From Actinoplanes sp. KI2 (GTDB lineage: Bacteria > Actinomycetota > Actinomycetes > Mycobacteriales > Micromonosporaceae), in NCBI RefSeq assembly GCF_025630775.1, contig NZ_JAOSZE010000043.1:1-64000 (forward strand): a stretch of 64,000 bases of DNA, written 5' to 3'. The notes under the pieces were generated by a model that saw only the letters and a list, made by a program, of their open reading frames with translations, did not search any database and had not been told where the DNA came from. The translations under genes and the position numbers were made by a program. Positions 17,993 through 26,091 of the stretch are shown one piece after another; positions within the stretch are counted from its first letter, which is position 1, and every line of letters starts with the position of its first letter.

Positions 17993-18742
17993 GTGGAGAT
18001 TGAGAAGGTCGCCTGGAACGAGGCGAACCGGCGGCTGACCGCGGCCGCCGGGTCGGTGGTCGGCAACCGGTACGACGACAACTACGACGTCGTGCACCTC
18101 GACCCCGGGCGGGCCTTGGCGGTGGTGGCCGACGGCATGGGTGAGGGCGCCGGCAGCGCCGCCGCCGGCCGGACGACCGTCGACGTCTTCGTGCGGGACG
18201 TGCCGAAGGGGTGCGTCGCGGCCGCGCTGCGGGTCGCGGTCGACCAGGCCCAGCAGGAGGTCCGCCGGGCCGCCCGCACCCTCGACGAGCTGACCGGCTG
18301 CACGATGACCGCGTTCGTGGCCGACGCCCATGCGGCCGCCTGGATCGTGCAGATCGGCGACTCCCGGGCGTACCGCCTGCGGGGCGGCCTGCTCGAACTG
18401 CTCACCACCGATCACACGATCGCCTGGCTCGGCCTGCTGAACGGATGGTTCACGCCGGACTCGCCGGAGGGGCAGACGGCCCGGTACCGCCTCACCCGGT
18501 ACGTGGGTCACCCGGACAGTCCCGAGCCGGACGTGCTGAACGTGAGCCTGCAGCCCGGCGACGTCTACCTGCTCTGCACCGACGGGGTGACCGACCAGCT
18601 CTCCTACGAGCGGTTGAACCAGTTGCTCGGCACGACTCCGGACCCGGCCGAGGTCGTGCACCACCTGCTGACCGACACCATCGAGGCGGGCGGCGCCGAC
18701 AACGCCACCGCGGTGGTGATCAGAGTCGAGCCGACGATCTGA
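17993..18742 (+). CDS. PP2C-type protein phosphatase
   Basis: 249 aa from GTG 17993 with AAGGGTGG upstream. PP2C motifs in order: NRYDDNYD (metal Asp), VVADGMGEGAGS, TGCTMTAF, IGDSRAYRL, LLCTDGVTDQLS, and GADNATAVVI with the last metal Asp. Full PPM catalytic core without membrane or sensory domain. It dephosphorylates Ser/Thr, possibly the substrates of the kinase at 46274-47839 or an anti-sigma-type partner; the pairing is inference. Confidence 0.88.
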   Translation: MEIEKVAWNEANRRLTAAAGSVVGNRYDDNYDVVHLDPGRALAVVADGMGEGAGSAAAGRTTVDVFVRDVPKGCVAAALRVAVDQAQQEVRRAARTLDELTGCTMTAFVADAHAAAWIVQIGDSRAYRLRGGLLELLTTDHTIAWLGLLNGWFTPDSPEGQTARYRLTRYVGHPDSPEPDVLNVSLQPGDVYLLCTDGVTDQLSYERLNQLLGTTPDPAEVVHHLLTDTIEAGGADNATAVVIRVEPTI

Positions 18743-18743
18743 G

Positions 18744-19520
18744 CTACCTCGTCGCGGCGAAGTTGCCGTAGACGTGGATGCGTTTGCGATCGACCGAGAA
18801 GGCGTACGCCTCGTAGGTGTCGTCGGCGGCGTCCCGCGCGCCGCCGCCGTACCGCGCGGTGAGCTCGTACGTGCCGGCGGTCAGCGTCGATCCCGGGCGC
18901 AGCACGAAGTGGTAGAGCAGCGCGTCCGGCTGCTTCTCGACCGTCGCCGTGACGGTGTCCACCGAGGACTCGAAGCCGCCGGGGGTCAGTCCCGGCGTCG
19001 TGGTCACCCGGATGGTCAGGTCGAGCTCGGTCAGGTCGGCGCCGGCCTGGAGCGTGACCCGGCTGCGGCCGGTGGCGACCAGCGAGCCGTCCGACCGGAG
19101 GGTGCCCTTGGTCACCTGGGTGTCGCCGGGGTGGCCGCGCACCGGGCTCGCCGGCGGCGGGGCCGGCGTGGTCGTGGTGGGCGCGGCCGGGCGCGTCCGG
19201 CCGGTCGCACCGTGGCTCGGGGACGCGGTGGCGGTGGCGACCTCGCCGAGCGACGACGACGGCGCCGGGGCGGGGGTGGTGACCGCGGGCGGGGCGGCGG
19301 GCGTGGCCGGGGACTGGCCGGCGATCGCCCACTTCGCGACGCCGCCGAGCCCGAGCACCGTGAGCACGGCCAGGGCCGAGCCGGCCAGCCGGAGGAACCT
19401 CCCCCGAGGGCCGGTCGGCTCTGCGTGGTTGGCGGCGATCCGGTTGAGCATCGCGGTGCGGTCCGGCGTGTGCTCGTCCAGCGCCGATCGCAGCTGATCG
19501 CGGAGGAAGTCGTCGTTCAT
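18744..19520 (-). CDS. Membrane-anchored partner of SigE-type sigma factor
   Basis: 258 aa. A cytoplasmic N-terminus of about 40 residues (MNDDFLRDQLRSALDEHTPD), one transmembrane helix (about 43-66), a Pro/Thr/Ala-rich linker, and an extracellular beta domain of about 120 residues with no recognised family. ATG overlaps the sigma factor stop by 4 nt (ATGA) and has GGAGGTGG upstream. Position and topology suggest an anti-sigma factor or a co-expressed cell-surface protein; no zinc-binding ZAS motif (HxxxCxxC) is present, so the anti-sigma role is uncertain. Confidence 0.6.
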   Translation of the reverse strand: MNDDFLRDQLRSALDEHTPDRTAMLNRIAANHAEPTGPRGRFLRLAGSALAVLTVLGLGGVAKWAIAGQSPATPAAPPAVTTPAPAPSSSLGEVATATASPSHGATGRTRPAAPTTTTPAPPPASPVRGHPGDTQVTKGTLRSDGSLVATGRSRVTLQAGADLTELDLTIRVTTTPGLTPGGFESSVDTVTATVEKQPDALLYHFVLRPGSTLTAGTYELTARYGGGARDAADDTYEAYAFSVDRKRIHVYGNFAATR

Positions 19521-20020
19521 CGGGCCACCTCCGGGTCGAACTCCAGGTCCGCGAGCAGCTCGGCGAGCTGTTTCGCGCCGCGCGAGGTCTGACTCTTCAC
19601 GGCGCCGACCGAGATGCCGAGGATGTCGGCGACCTCGCGTTCGGGCAGGTCGAACGCGTACCGCAGGACGACGCAGGCACGCCGCCGGTAGGGCAGGCGC
19701 TTGAGCGCGGTGCGCACGTCGAGCACGGCTGGCACGTCGGGGGCGGCGGCGCGCTCCCCGCGCAGGCCGAGCAGCGCCAGGCCGCGCCGGGCGCGACCCT
19801 GGCGGCGGATCCAGTTGCGGGTGAGATTGGCGACGATTCCCCGGGCGTACGCGGCGGGATCGCCGGCCGCCGAGACCCGGTCCCAGTGCTTCCACACCTC
19901 GGTCAGGGCGTCCGCCGCGAGGTCGTCGGCGACCGCCGGATCGCCGCTGAGCAGGAACGCGAGCCCGGCGAGCGAGGCGTGGTGCTGCTCGAAGAACCGG
20001 TGGAAGGCCTGCTCGCGCAC
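19517..20020 (-). CDS. ECF sigma factor, SigE-like family
   Basis: 167 aa from GTG 20018-20020, with GGAGGG 8 bp upstream. Region 2 at residues about 5-70 (FHRFFEQHHASLAGLAFLLS, ALTEVWKHWDRV) and region 4 at about 100-155 (LPYRRRACVVLRYAFDLPER, VADILGISVGAVKSQTSRG). Short SigE-type ECF proteins of actinobacteria have this length. It directs RNA polymerase to stress or envelope promoters. It begins 30 bp after the PaaX gene on the same strand and is coupled to the membrane protein downstream. Confidence 0.85.
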   Translation of the reverse strand: MREQAFHRFFEQHHASLAGLAFLLSGDPAVADDLAADALTEVWKHWDRVSAAGDPAAYARGIVANLTRNWIRRQGRARRGLALLGLRGERAAAPDVPAVLDVRTALKRLPYRRRACVVLRYAFDLPEREVADILGISVGAVKSQTSRGAKQLAELLADLEFDPEVAR

Positions 20021-20049
20021 CGGCGTCGCCCTCCACGAGATCGGACAGA

Positions 20050-20841
20050 TCAGCCCGACGACGATAGCGGAAGCCGGTCCAGCAAGCCATCGGCGACCGT
20101 CAGTGCCGGTTCCCGGTACGCCTCGGCCAGGTCGCGGAAGACCTTCTGCGCCCGGGCGGCGGGCCAGTCGGCCGGCAGATGCTCGACCGGCAGCCTGGGG
20201 TCGCGCCGGATCGCGTCGAGCCATTCCGCGGTCAGCCGCAGCCGGATGGCGAGGGGATCGTCGCCGGCGGCCGAGCCGTCCCATCGCGACAGGAACCCCG
20301 CGTACCGACCGGACAGCTCGGGTAGGTCATAGGTGTCGCTGATCAATGACGAGATGTCGCTGTCGGTGGTGGCGTGGAAGACTCGGGCGTGTGCCGCCAG
20401 CCCGAGCGAGGCGACGATGCCGGCCGCGTCGACCCGGCCGGGCGCGATCCACAGGCCGCCCTGCACCGGCCCGAAGCCCGACCACGCCAGACGGGAGCGC
20501 AGATCGTGCCGCTCCCGCTGCATCGACTCGGGCAGGGAGAAGCTCAGCAGTGTCCACGTACCGTCCCAGCGGTCGTTGACCGCGCCGTCCTGCCAGATCC
20601 GGGCGCGCCCGTCGCGCAGGATCGCCGCCGAACGCTCGGTGAGACCGAAGTACATCCTCCGGCCGACCGGCCGCCGGTGCAGCAGCTCGCGCCCGACCAT
20701 CCGGCTGAGCGTCGAGCGGGTGGCGTGGGTGGAGACGCCGGCCCGCCCGAGCGCCTCGATGATCCCGCCGGCGCCGAGGCAGACGCCCTGGTCGAGCGCG
20801 TACGTGCCGAACAGCATGAGCATCAGGTCCTGCGGTTGCAT
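20050..20841 (-). CDS. PaaX-family transcriptional regulator (second copy)
   Basis: 263 aa with the same three-part architecture as the protein at 8327-9109: winged helix (TRSTLSRMVGRELLHRR), PaaX central domain (GTWTLLSFSLPESMQRERHD, GFGPVQGGLWIAPG) and C-terminal domain (PRLPVEHLPADWPA). Divergent from the acyl-CoA operon across 57 bp containing a GTTAGGC/GCCTAAC inverted repeat. It probably represses that operon until an aryl- or acyl-CoA intermediate binds. Confidence 0.87.
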   Translation of the reverse strand: MQPQDLMLMLFGTYALDQGVCLGAGGIIEALGRAGVSTHATRSTLSRMVGRELLHRRPVGRRMYFGLTERSAAILRDGRARIWQDGAVNDRWDGTWTLLSFSLPESMQRERHDLRSRLAWSGFGPVQGGLWIAPGRVDAAGIVASLGLAAHARVFHATTDSDISSLISDTYDLPELSGRYAGFLSRWDGSAAGDDPLAIRLRLTAEWLDAIRRDPRLPVEHLPADWPAARAQKVFRDLAEAYREPALTVADGLLDRLPLSSSG

Positions 20842-20849
20842 GTCCCAAT

Positions 20850-20889
20850 GTTAGGCACATTCTTGACGGCCGTGAAGGACACGCCTAAC
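20850..20889. promoter_or_regulatory. PaaX operator/promoter of the acyl-CoA operon
   Basis: GTTAGGC (20850-20856) and GCCTAAC (20883-20889) are perfect inverted 7-mers spaced by 26 bp; TTGACG (20863-20868) inside the spacer could be a -35 box. Located between divergent starts at 20841 and 20899. Confidence 0.65.
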
Positions 20890-20898
20890 TTCGAGGGC

Positions 20899-21804
20899 GT
20901 GGACATCACTCTCAACGGGAAGGTCGCGATCGTCACCGGCAGCGGTCGGGGCCTGGGACTCGCGTACGCCAAAGCTCTGGCCGCCGCCGGCGCGAAGGTG
21001 GTGGTCAACGACGTCGATCAGGCCACGGTCGACGCCGCCGTCGCCGAGATCAAGGGCGACGTGGCCGGCGTGACCGCCGCGGTCGGCGACACCGAGAGCG
21101 CCGAGCGCCTGGTGCAGGCCGCGGTCGACGCCTTCGGCCGGCTCGACGTCCTGGTCACCAACGCCGGCATCCTGCGCGACCGGGTGCTCTGGAAGATGAG
21201 CGACGACGACTTCGACGAGGTCGTGCGGGTGCACCTGCGCGGCACCTTCACCTGCGCCCGGGCCGCCGCCGTCCGGATGCGTGAGCAGGGCGAGGGCGGG
21301 CGGATCCTGCTGATCAGTTCGCCGGCCGGCCAGCGGGGCAACTTCGGGCAGACCAACTACGCCGCGGCCAAGGCCGGCATCGCCGCGATGGCCCGCACCT
21401 GGGCGATGGAGCTGGCCCGCAACGAGATCACGGTGAACGCCGTGGTGCCGGTCGCCGCCACCGCGATGACCCGGACCATCCCGGCGTTCGCGCCGCTGAT
21501 CGACGAGTCCGAGCGCACCGGCGAGCCGTTGCCCGCCTGGGTGCGCCGCGACGAGGGTCTGGGCACCGTCGAGGACGTGACCGGCCTGATCGTCTTTCTC
21601 GCCAGCGACGCCTCGGCGGGCATCACCGGCCAGGCGATCGGCGTCGGCGGCGACCGGCTGGCGCTCTGGGCGCATCCCCAGGAGAGGACCGTCGCCTTCA
21701 GCGACGGCGGGTGGAGCGCTTCCGACATCGCCGCCGGCTGGTCGTCGACCTTCGAAGACCTCGAGTCGTACGGGATTCCCGCCCCGAAACCACCGGCGGC
21801 CTGA
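20899..21804 (+). CDS. Short-chain dehydrogenase (3-hydroxyacyl-CoA type)
   Basis: 301 aa. NAD(P) motif TGSGRGLGLAY, NAG motif (VTNAGI), catalytic Ser in LISSPAG and YAAAK (Tyr, Lys). It has a roughly 50-residue C-terminal extension typical of SDRs encoded beside MaoC hydratases in aromatic or steroid acyl-CoA pathways. GTG 20899 chosen because the upstream in-frame ATG 20848 lies in the operator. First gene of a four-gene operon; stop is one base before the next ATG. Likely oxidises a 3-hydroxyacyl-CoA to the 3-keto form. Confidence 0.85.
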   Translation: MDITLNGKVAIVTGSGRGLGLAYAKALAAAGAKVVVNDVDQATVDAAVAEIKGDVAGVTAAVGDTESAERLVQAAVDAFGRLDVLVTNAGILRDRVLWKMSDDDFDEVVRVHLRGTFTCARAAAVRMREQGEGGRILLISSPAGQRGNFGQTNYAAAKAGIAAMARTWAMELARNEITVNAVVPVAATAMTRTIPAFAPLIDESERTGEPLPAWVRRDEGLGTVEDVTGLIVFLASDASAGITGQAIGVGGDRLALWAHPQERTVAFSDGGWSASDIAAGWSSTFEDLESYGIPAPKPPAA

Positions 21805-21805
21805 G

Positions 21806-22687
21806 ATGGATCTGGACTCGCTCGTCGCCATCGACGTCCACACGCATGCCGAGGTGAGCAAGGACGGCCACACGTCGCTCAGCCCGCAACTGCTGGCGGC
21901 TTCCGGTGCGTACTTCAAGGCGCAGGGCCACCGGCAGCCGAGCATCGACGAGATGGCCGCCTACTACCGGGAACGCCGGATGGCCGCGGTGGTCTTCACG
22001 GTCGACGCCGAGCACCTGACCGGGCAGGCCCGGATCGCGAACGAGGAGGTCGCCGAGAGCTGCGCGGCCCACCCCGACGTGCTGATCCCGTTCGCCAGCG
22101 TCGACCCGCACCGGGGCGCCGCCGGCGTGCGCGAGGCCCGGCGGCTGGTGCGCGAGCACGGCGTCCGCGGCTTCAAGTTCCACCCGAGCCTGCAAGGGTT
22201 CTCGCCGGACGACCGGATGGCGTACCCGCTCTACGCGGCGATCGAGGAGCTGGGCGTGCCGGCGCTGTTCCACACCGGGCAGACCGGGATCGGGGCGGGT
22301 GTGCCCGGCGGTGGCGGGATCCGGCTGCGCTACTCCAACCCGATCCTGGTCGACGACGTGGCCGTGGACTTCCCGGAGCTGCGGATCATCCTGGCCCACC
22401 CGTCGTTCCCCTGGCAGGACGAGGCCCTTGCGGTCGCGACCCACAAACCGTACGTATATATCGACCTCTCTGGATGGTCGCCCAAGTACTTCCCGCCCCA
22501 GCTCGTCCGGTACGCCAACACGCTGCTGCGGGACAAGGTGCTGTTCGGCTCCGACTATCCGGTGCTCACCCCCGACCGCTGGCTCGCCGACTTCGACCAG
22601 CTGGACATCAAGCCCGAGGTCCGGCCCCGGATCCTCAAGGACAACGCCGCCCGGCTCTTGAACCTCACGAAGGAGACCCCCGCATGA
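21806..22687 (+). CDS. Amidohydrolase-2 family hydrolase
   Basis: 293 aa. Metal-dependent TIM-barrel amidohydrolase: N-terminal IDVHTHAE (HxH), FHPSLQGF, ALFHTGQTG, LAHPSFPW, and final metal Asp in FGSDYPVL. Relatives include decarboxylases and, in hydroxycinnamate degradation, hydrolases that cut a 3-keto acyl-CoA side chain by retro-Claisen chemistry. Its place between an SDR and a MaoC hydratase favours the latter role. The ATGA overlap couples it to the MaoC gene. Confidence 0.8.
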   Translation: MDLDSLVAIDVHTHAEVSKDGHTSLSPQLLAASGAYFKAQGHRQPSIDEMAAYYRERRMAAVVFTVDAEHLTGQARIANEEVAESCAAHPDVLIPFASVDPHRGAAGVREARRLVREHGVRGFKFHPSLQGFSPDDRMAYPLYAAIEELGVPALFHTGQTGIGAGVPGGGGIRLRYSNPILVDDVAVDFPELRIILAHPSFPWQDEALAVATHKPYVYIDLSGWSPKYFPPQLVRYANTLLRDKVLFGSDYPVLTPDRWLADFDQLDIKPEVRPRILKDNAARLLNLTKETPA

Positions 22688-23136
22688 TCACCGTGAACGG
22701 CATCGACGAGCTCAAGGGCCTGGCCGGGCAGGACCTCGGCCACAGCGAGTGGCTGGAGATCACCCAGGAGCGGGTGAACACGTTCGCCGACGCGACCGGC
22801 GACCACCAGTGGATCCACGTCGACGTCGAGAAGGCGAAGGCCGGGCCGTTCGGCGCGCCGATCGCCCACGGTTACCTGACGCTGTCGCTGGTCATCCCGC
22901 TCTTCGGCGAGCTGTTGAGGGTGGACGGGGTGAAGATGGGCGTGAACTACGGCCTGGAGAAGGTGCGCTTCCCGCACCCGGTGCCGGTCGGCTCGAAGAT
23001 CCGGCTGCACGCCACGGTGGTCTCGGTCGAGGACGTTCCCGGCGGCACGCAGAGCACGTTCGACTTCACCGTCGAGATCGACGGCGTGGCCAAGCCGGCC
23101 TGCGTGGCCCGCACGGTCTACCGGCAATACGTCTAG
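22684..23136 (+). CDS. MaoC-like (R)-type enoyl-CoA hydratase
   Basis: 150 aa single hot-dog domain. Hydratase-2 motif ATGDHQWIHVD with catalytic Asp40 and His45 and following GPFGAPIAHGYLTLSL. It would hydrate a 2-enoyl-CoA made by the ligase product's dehydrogenation or supplied directly by a cinnamoyl-type CoA. ATG overlaps the amidohydrolase stop. Confidence 0.88.
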   Translation: MITVNGIDELKGLAGQDLGHSEWLEITQERVNTFADATGDHQWIHVDVEKAKAGPFGAPIAHGYLTLSLVIPLFGELLRVDGVKMGVNYGLEKVRFPHPVPVGSKIRLHATVVSVEDVPGGTQSTFDFTVEIDGVAKPACVARTVYRQYV

Positions 23137-23138
23137 CC

Positions 23139-24632
23139 ATGCGCAACGCAGGCTTGGGGGCCTGGCCCGCACGGCGAGCGCTGATCTCGCCGGACCGGGT
23201 GGCGCTGGTCTTCGGCGACCGGCCGACCACGTACGCGCAGCTGCACGACCGGGTCGCCCGGCTCGCCGGCCGCCTGCGGGTGGCCGGGGTCGGGCCGGGG
23301 GACCGGGTCGCGTACCTCGGCCCGAACCATCCGGCGTTCGTGGAGACGATGTTCGCCACGTACACGATCGGCGGGGTGTTCGTGCCGCTGAACTTCCGGC
23401 TGACCGCGTCCGAGATCGACTACCAGCTGGCGGACAGCGGCGCGAAGCTGCTCGTCTACGGGCCGGAGTGCGCTTCGACGGTGGCGGCGTCGAGCGCCGA
23501 GGTGGTCCGGGTGCCGCTCTCGGCGTACGAGGAAATGGTCCTGGACGGTGAGCCGGCGGCGGACGACGTGGCCGTCACCCTCGACGACCCGGCCTGCATC
23601 CTCTACACCTCCGGGACCACCGGGCGGCCGAAGGGCGCGGTGCTCACCCACGGCAACGTGATCTGGAACAGCTACAACGTGCTGGTCTGTGTGGACGTCA
23701 CCGGCGACACGGTGACCCTGACCAGCGCGCCGCTGTTCCACGTGGCGGCGCTCAACCAGTGCCTGCTGCCGACGTTCCTCAAGGGCGGGTGCTCGGTGAT
23801 CATGCCGGCCTGGGACGTCGGCGAGTGCTTCGACCTGATCGAACGGCATCGGGTGACCTGGATGTTCGGGGTGACCACGATGTTCGCCGGGCTGGCCCAG
23901 TCGCCGCGGTTCGCCGCGGCCGACCTTTCCTCGGTACGCAACATGATGGTCGGCGGTGCGGCGGTGCCGAGCGCGTTGATCCGCACGTATCAGCAGCGCG
24001 GCCTGACGTTCTGCCAGGGCTACGGAATGACCGAGACGGCGCCGGGGGCGACCTTCCTGGAGGCGCCGGAGAGCGCGGCGCACGTGGGGTCGGCCGGGGT
24101 GCCGGTGATGTTCGCCGACGTGCGGTGTGCGGGGCCGGACCTGTCGCCGGTGGCGGCCGGAGAGCCGGGGGAGGTGCAGGTCCGGGGGCCCAACGTGTCG
24201 CCGGGATATTGGCGCGATCCGCGGGCGACGGCGCAGGCGTTCACCCCCGACGGCTGGCTGCGGACCGGCGACCTCGCGGTGGTCGACGCGTCGGGCCACT
24301 ACTTCATCGTCGACCGTTTGAAGGACATGTTCGTCTCCGGCGGGGAAAATGTGTATCCGGCCGAGGTGGAGGCGGCCATCTTCGAGCATCCTTCGGTCCT
24401 GGAGGCCGCGGTGGTGGGGGTGCCCGACGCGAAGTGGGGTGAGGTCGGGCGGGCGTTCGTGGTGCTGGCGCCGTCCGCCTCCCTCGACATATCTGACTTG
24501 TCCGACTTCCTTGCTTCGCGGCTTGCTCGGTACAAAATCCCGAAATATCTGGATGTCATGGAAGCGCTGCCGCGCACCGGGTCGAACAAGGTCCGGAAGG
24601 CGCCGTTGCGGGAGTTGCCGCTGCCGTCCTGA
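23139..24632 (+). CDS. Acyl-CoA/aryl-CoA ligase (ANL superfamily)
   Basis: 497 aa. All ANL core motifs: YTSGTTGRPKGAVLTHGN (P-loop), GYGMTETAP, DGWLRTGDLA, IVDRLKDMFVSGGENVYP, and the C-terminal catalytic Lys in RTGSNKVRK. It adenylates a carboxylate and forms its CoA thioester. It starts two bases after the MaoC stop. As last gene of the operon it supplies the substrate for the hydratase, dehydrogenase and hydrolase; the acid is probably aromatic (4-coumarate-like), given the PaaX regulator, but this is inference. Confidence 0.88.
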   Translation: MRNAGLGAWPARRALISPDRVALVFGDRPTTYAQLHDRVARLAGRLRVAGVGPGDRVAYLGPNHPAFVETMFATYTIGGVFVPLNFRLTASEIDYQLADSGAKLLVYGPECASTVAASSAEVVRVPLSAYEEMVLDGEPAADDVAVTLDDPACILYTSGTTGRPKGAVLTHGNVIWNSYNVLVCVDVTGDTVTLTSAPLFHVAALNQCLLPTFLKGGCSVIMPAWDVGECFDLIERHRVTWMFGVTTMFAGLAQSPRFAAADLSSVRNMMVGGAAVPSALIRTYQQRGLTFCQGYGMTETAPGATFLEAPESAAHVGSAGVPVMFADVRCAGPDLSPVAAGEPGEVQVRGPNVSPGYWRDPRATAQAFTPDGWLRTGDLAVVDASGHYFIVDRLKDMFVSGGENVYPAEVEAAIFEHPSVLEAAVVGVPDAKWGEVGRAFVVLAPSASLDISDLSDFLASRLARYKIPKYLDVMEALPRTGSNKVRKAPLRELPLPS

Positions 24633-25160
24633 TCAGCCCGGGGACGGGTCGTCGCGGAGCCGGCTGTACAGGTAGCCGTCCCGCCACCGGCCGGCCCGGA
24701 ACTCGCAGGCCCGGATCACGCCCTCCAGTGTGAAGCCGGCCTTCACGAGCGAGCGCTGCTCGGCGAGGTTCTCCGGGTGGGTGCCGGCCTGGATGCGCTG
24801 CACCGGGGTGTGCGCGAAGAGGTAGTCGCAGAGCATCGCCTGCGCCCGCCAGCCGATGCCGCGGCCGCGCCACTCCGGCAGCAGCGCGATCCCGATCTCG
24901 TAGTGCGGCCCGGCCGCCCCGAACTGGCCCTTCCGGTAGCTGACGAACCCGGCGGCGGTTCCGTCGTCGTCCACCGACACCATCAGCCACGTGTCGTCGG
25001 CGTCCAGAAACCCGTCGGTGGCGAAACGGCGGGAGATCTTCCCGGCGTCGCGGAAACCGGCCCAGTCCAACCCGATCAGGCCGGGCTCGGTCAGGAACCG
25101 CCGGAGCAGCGGCAGATCGTCCTCGGTGACCGGCCGCAGCGCGACCGACGGCTCAGCCAC
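24633..25160 (-). CDS. GNAT-family N-acetyltransferase
   Basis: 175 aa. RimJ/RimL-like GNAT: LRPVTEDDLPLLRRF start, strand-4 region IGIALLPEWRGRGIGWRAQ (acetyl-CoA pyrophosphate loop, R/Q-xxGxG/A) and the VKAGFTLEGVIRACEF tail. Substrate unknown; could acetylate a protein N-terminus or a small amine. Overlaps the small gene upstream by 8 nt and is tail-to-tail with the ligase, stops interlocked in TGATCA. Confidence 0.85.
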   Translation of the reverse strand: MAEPSVALRPVTEDDLPLLRRFLTEPGLIGLDWAGFRDAGKISRRFATDGFLDADDTWLMVSVDDDGTAAGFVSYRKGQFGAAGPHYEIGIALLPEWRGRGIGWRAQAMLCDYLFAHTPVQRIQAGTHPENLAEQRSLVKAGFTLEGVIRACEFRAGRWRDGYLYSRLRDDPSPG

Positions 25161-25326
25161 GGGACGGCGGGGTCAGGTCGAGCGACACCACCCGGCACCG
25201 CTGGGCGAGCGGGAACCGGGCCAGCACGTCGGCGATCAGCTCGCGGGTGCGCTCCCCGGACGGGCCATAGTGGTAGCGCTCGCCGCGGTCCAGCGGTTGC
25301 AGCCGGGCATTGAGCGTCACGAACAT
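25153..25326 (-). CDS. Small hypothetical protein
   Basis: 57 aa from ATG 25326 (GTG 25338 possible). MFVTLNARLQPLDRGERYHY start, charged and soluble, not recognised. The 8-nt overlap with the GNAT gene and consistent third-position GC support a real gene. No ribosome site stands out. Confidence 0.5.
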   Translation of the reverse strand: MFVTLNARLQPLDRGERYHYGPSGERTRELIADVLARFPLAQRCRVVSLDLTPPSRG

Positions 25327-25413
25327 TCGGCTGGGCACCGCGGCATGCTACCCGCTACCCCCGTGTGCCGGCCGCCCGCCCGCGGAAGCGTCGCGAGTGG
25401 AAGGATCTACGGC

Positions 25414-26067
25414 GTGGATGCCAGCACCCAGGAACTGCGAGACGCGCACGACGTGCTTTCGGACTGGTACGCGAAGAACCTGGTCGGTGTGCTCGAGAGC
25501 ATGCCGGTCGAACGGGCGATGCTCGACCTGTTCGCCGAGCTGACGCTGGCCGTGGGCACCGAGGTCGCCGACGTCGGCTGCGGCACCGGACGACTGCTTC
25601 CGTACCTGGCCGGCCGGGGTCTGGCGCCGCGCGGAGTGGACCTGTCGCCCGGGATGGTCGAGGTCGCCCGGCGGGAGCACCCCGGATTCGCTTACGAGGT
25701 CGCCGACCTGCGGGAGCTGCCGTTCGCGGACGGGTCGCTGGCCGGGGTGGTGTGCTGGTTCTCGTTGATCTTCCTGGCGCCGGACGCGAGGGCGGTCGCG
25801 TTCGCCGAACTCGGCCGAGTCGTGCAGCCCGGCGGCTACCTGGTGACCGCCTTCAAGCACGGCGACGGCACGTTGCGCCGTAACGGCCGAAGCACCGATC
25901 TCGGTGTCGACTTCGATCGGTACTGGCTCTCGCCTCAGGAGATGCTGGACCGCTTCGCCGAAGCCGGCTTCGCTCCGATCTTCCAGGGCAGCACGCCGCC
26001 CGAGGAGGGCGAGCCGCCGTACGGTTACCTGCTGGTCCGCAGGACCGGCTCCGGCAGCGCCGGCTGA
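25414..26067 (+). CDS. Class I SAM-dependent methyltransferase
   Basis: 217 aa from GTG 25414 with GGAAGG 9 bp upstream. Methyltransferase-11 fold: motif I VADVGCGTGRLLPYLAGRG, acidic motif II in GVDLSPGM, motif III-like VVCWFSLIFL. Small-molecule methyltransferase; the substrate is not visible. Monocistronic, convergent with nadE. Confidence 0.85.
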   Translation: MDASTQELRDAHDVLSDWYAKNLVGVLESMPVERAMLDLFAELTLAVGTEVADVGCGTGRLLPYLAGRGLAPRGVDLSPGMVEVARREHPGFAYEVADLRELPFADGSLAGVVCWFSLIFLAPDARAVAFAELGRVVQPGGYLVTAFKHGDGTLRRNGRSTDLGVDFDRYWLSPQEMLDRFAEAGFAPIFQGSTPPEEGEPPYGYLLVRRTGSGSAG

Positions 26068-26091
26068 TCGCTTTGGATCGGGACCGGTCCG

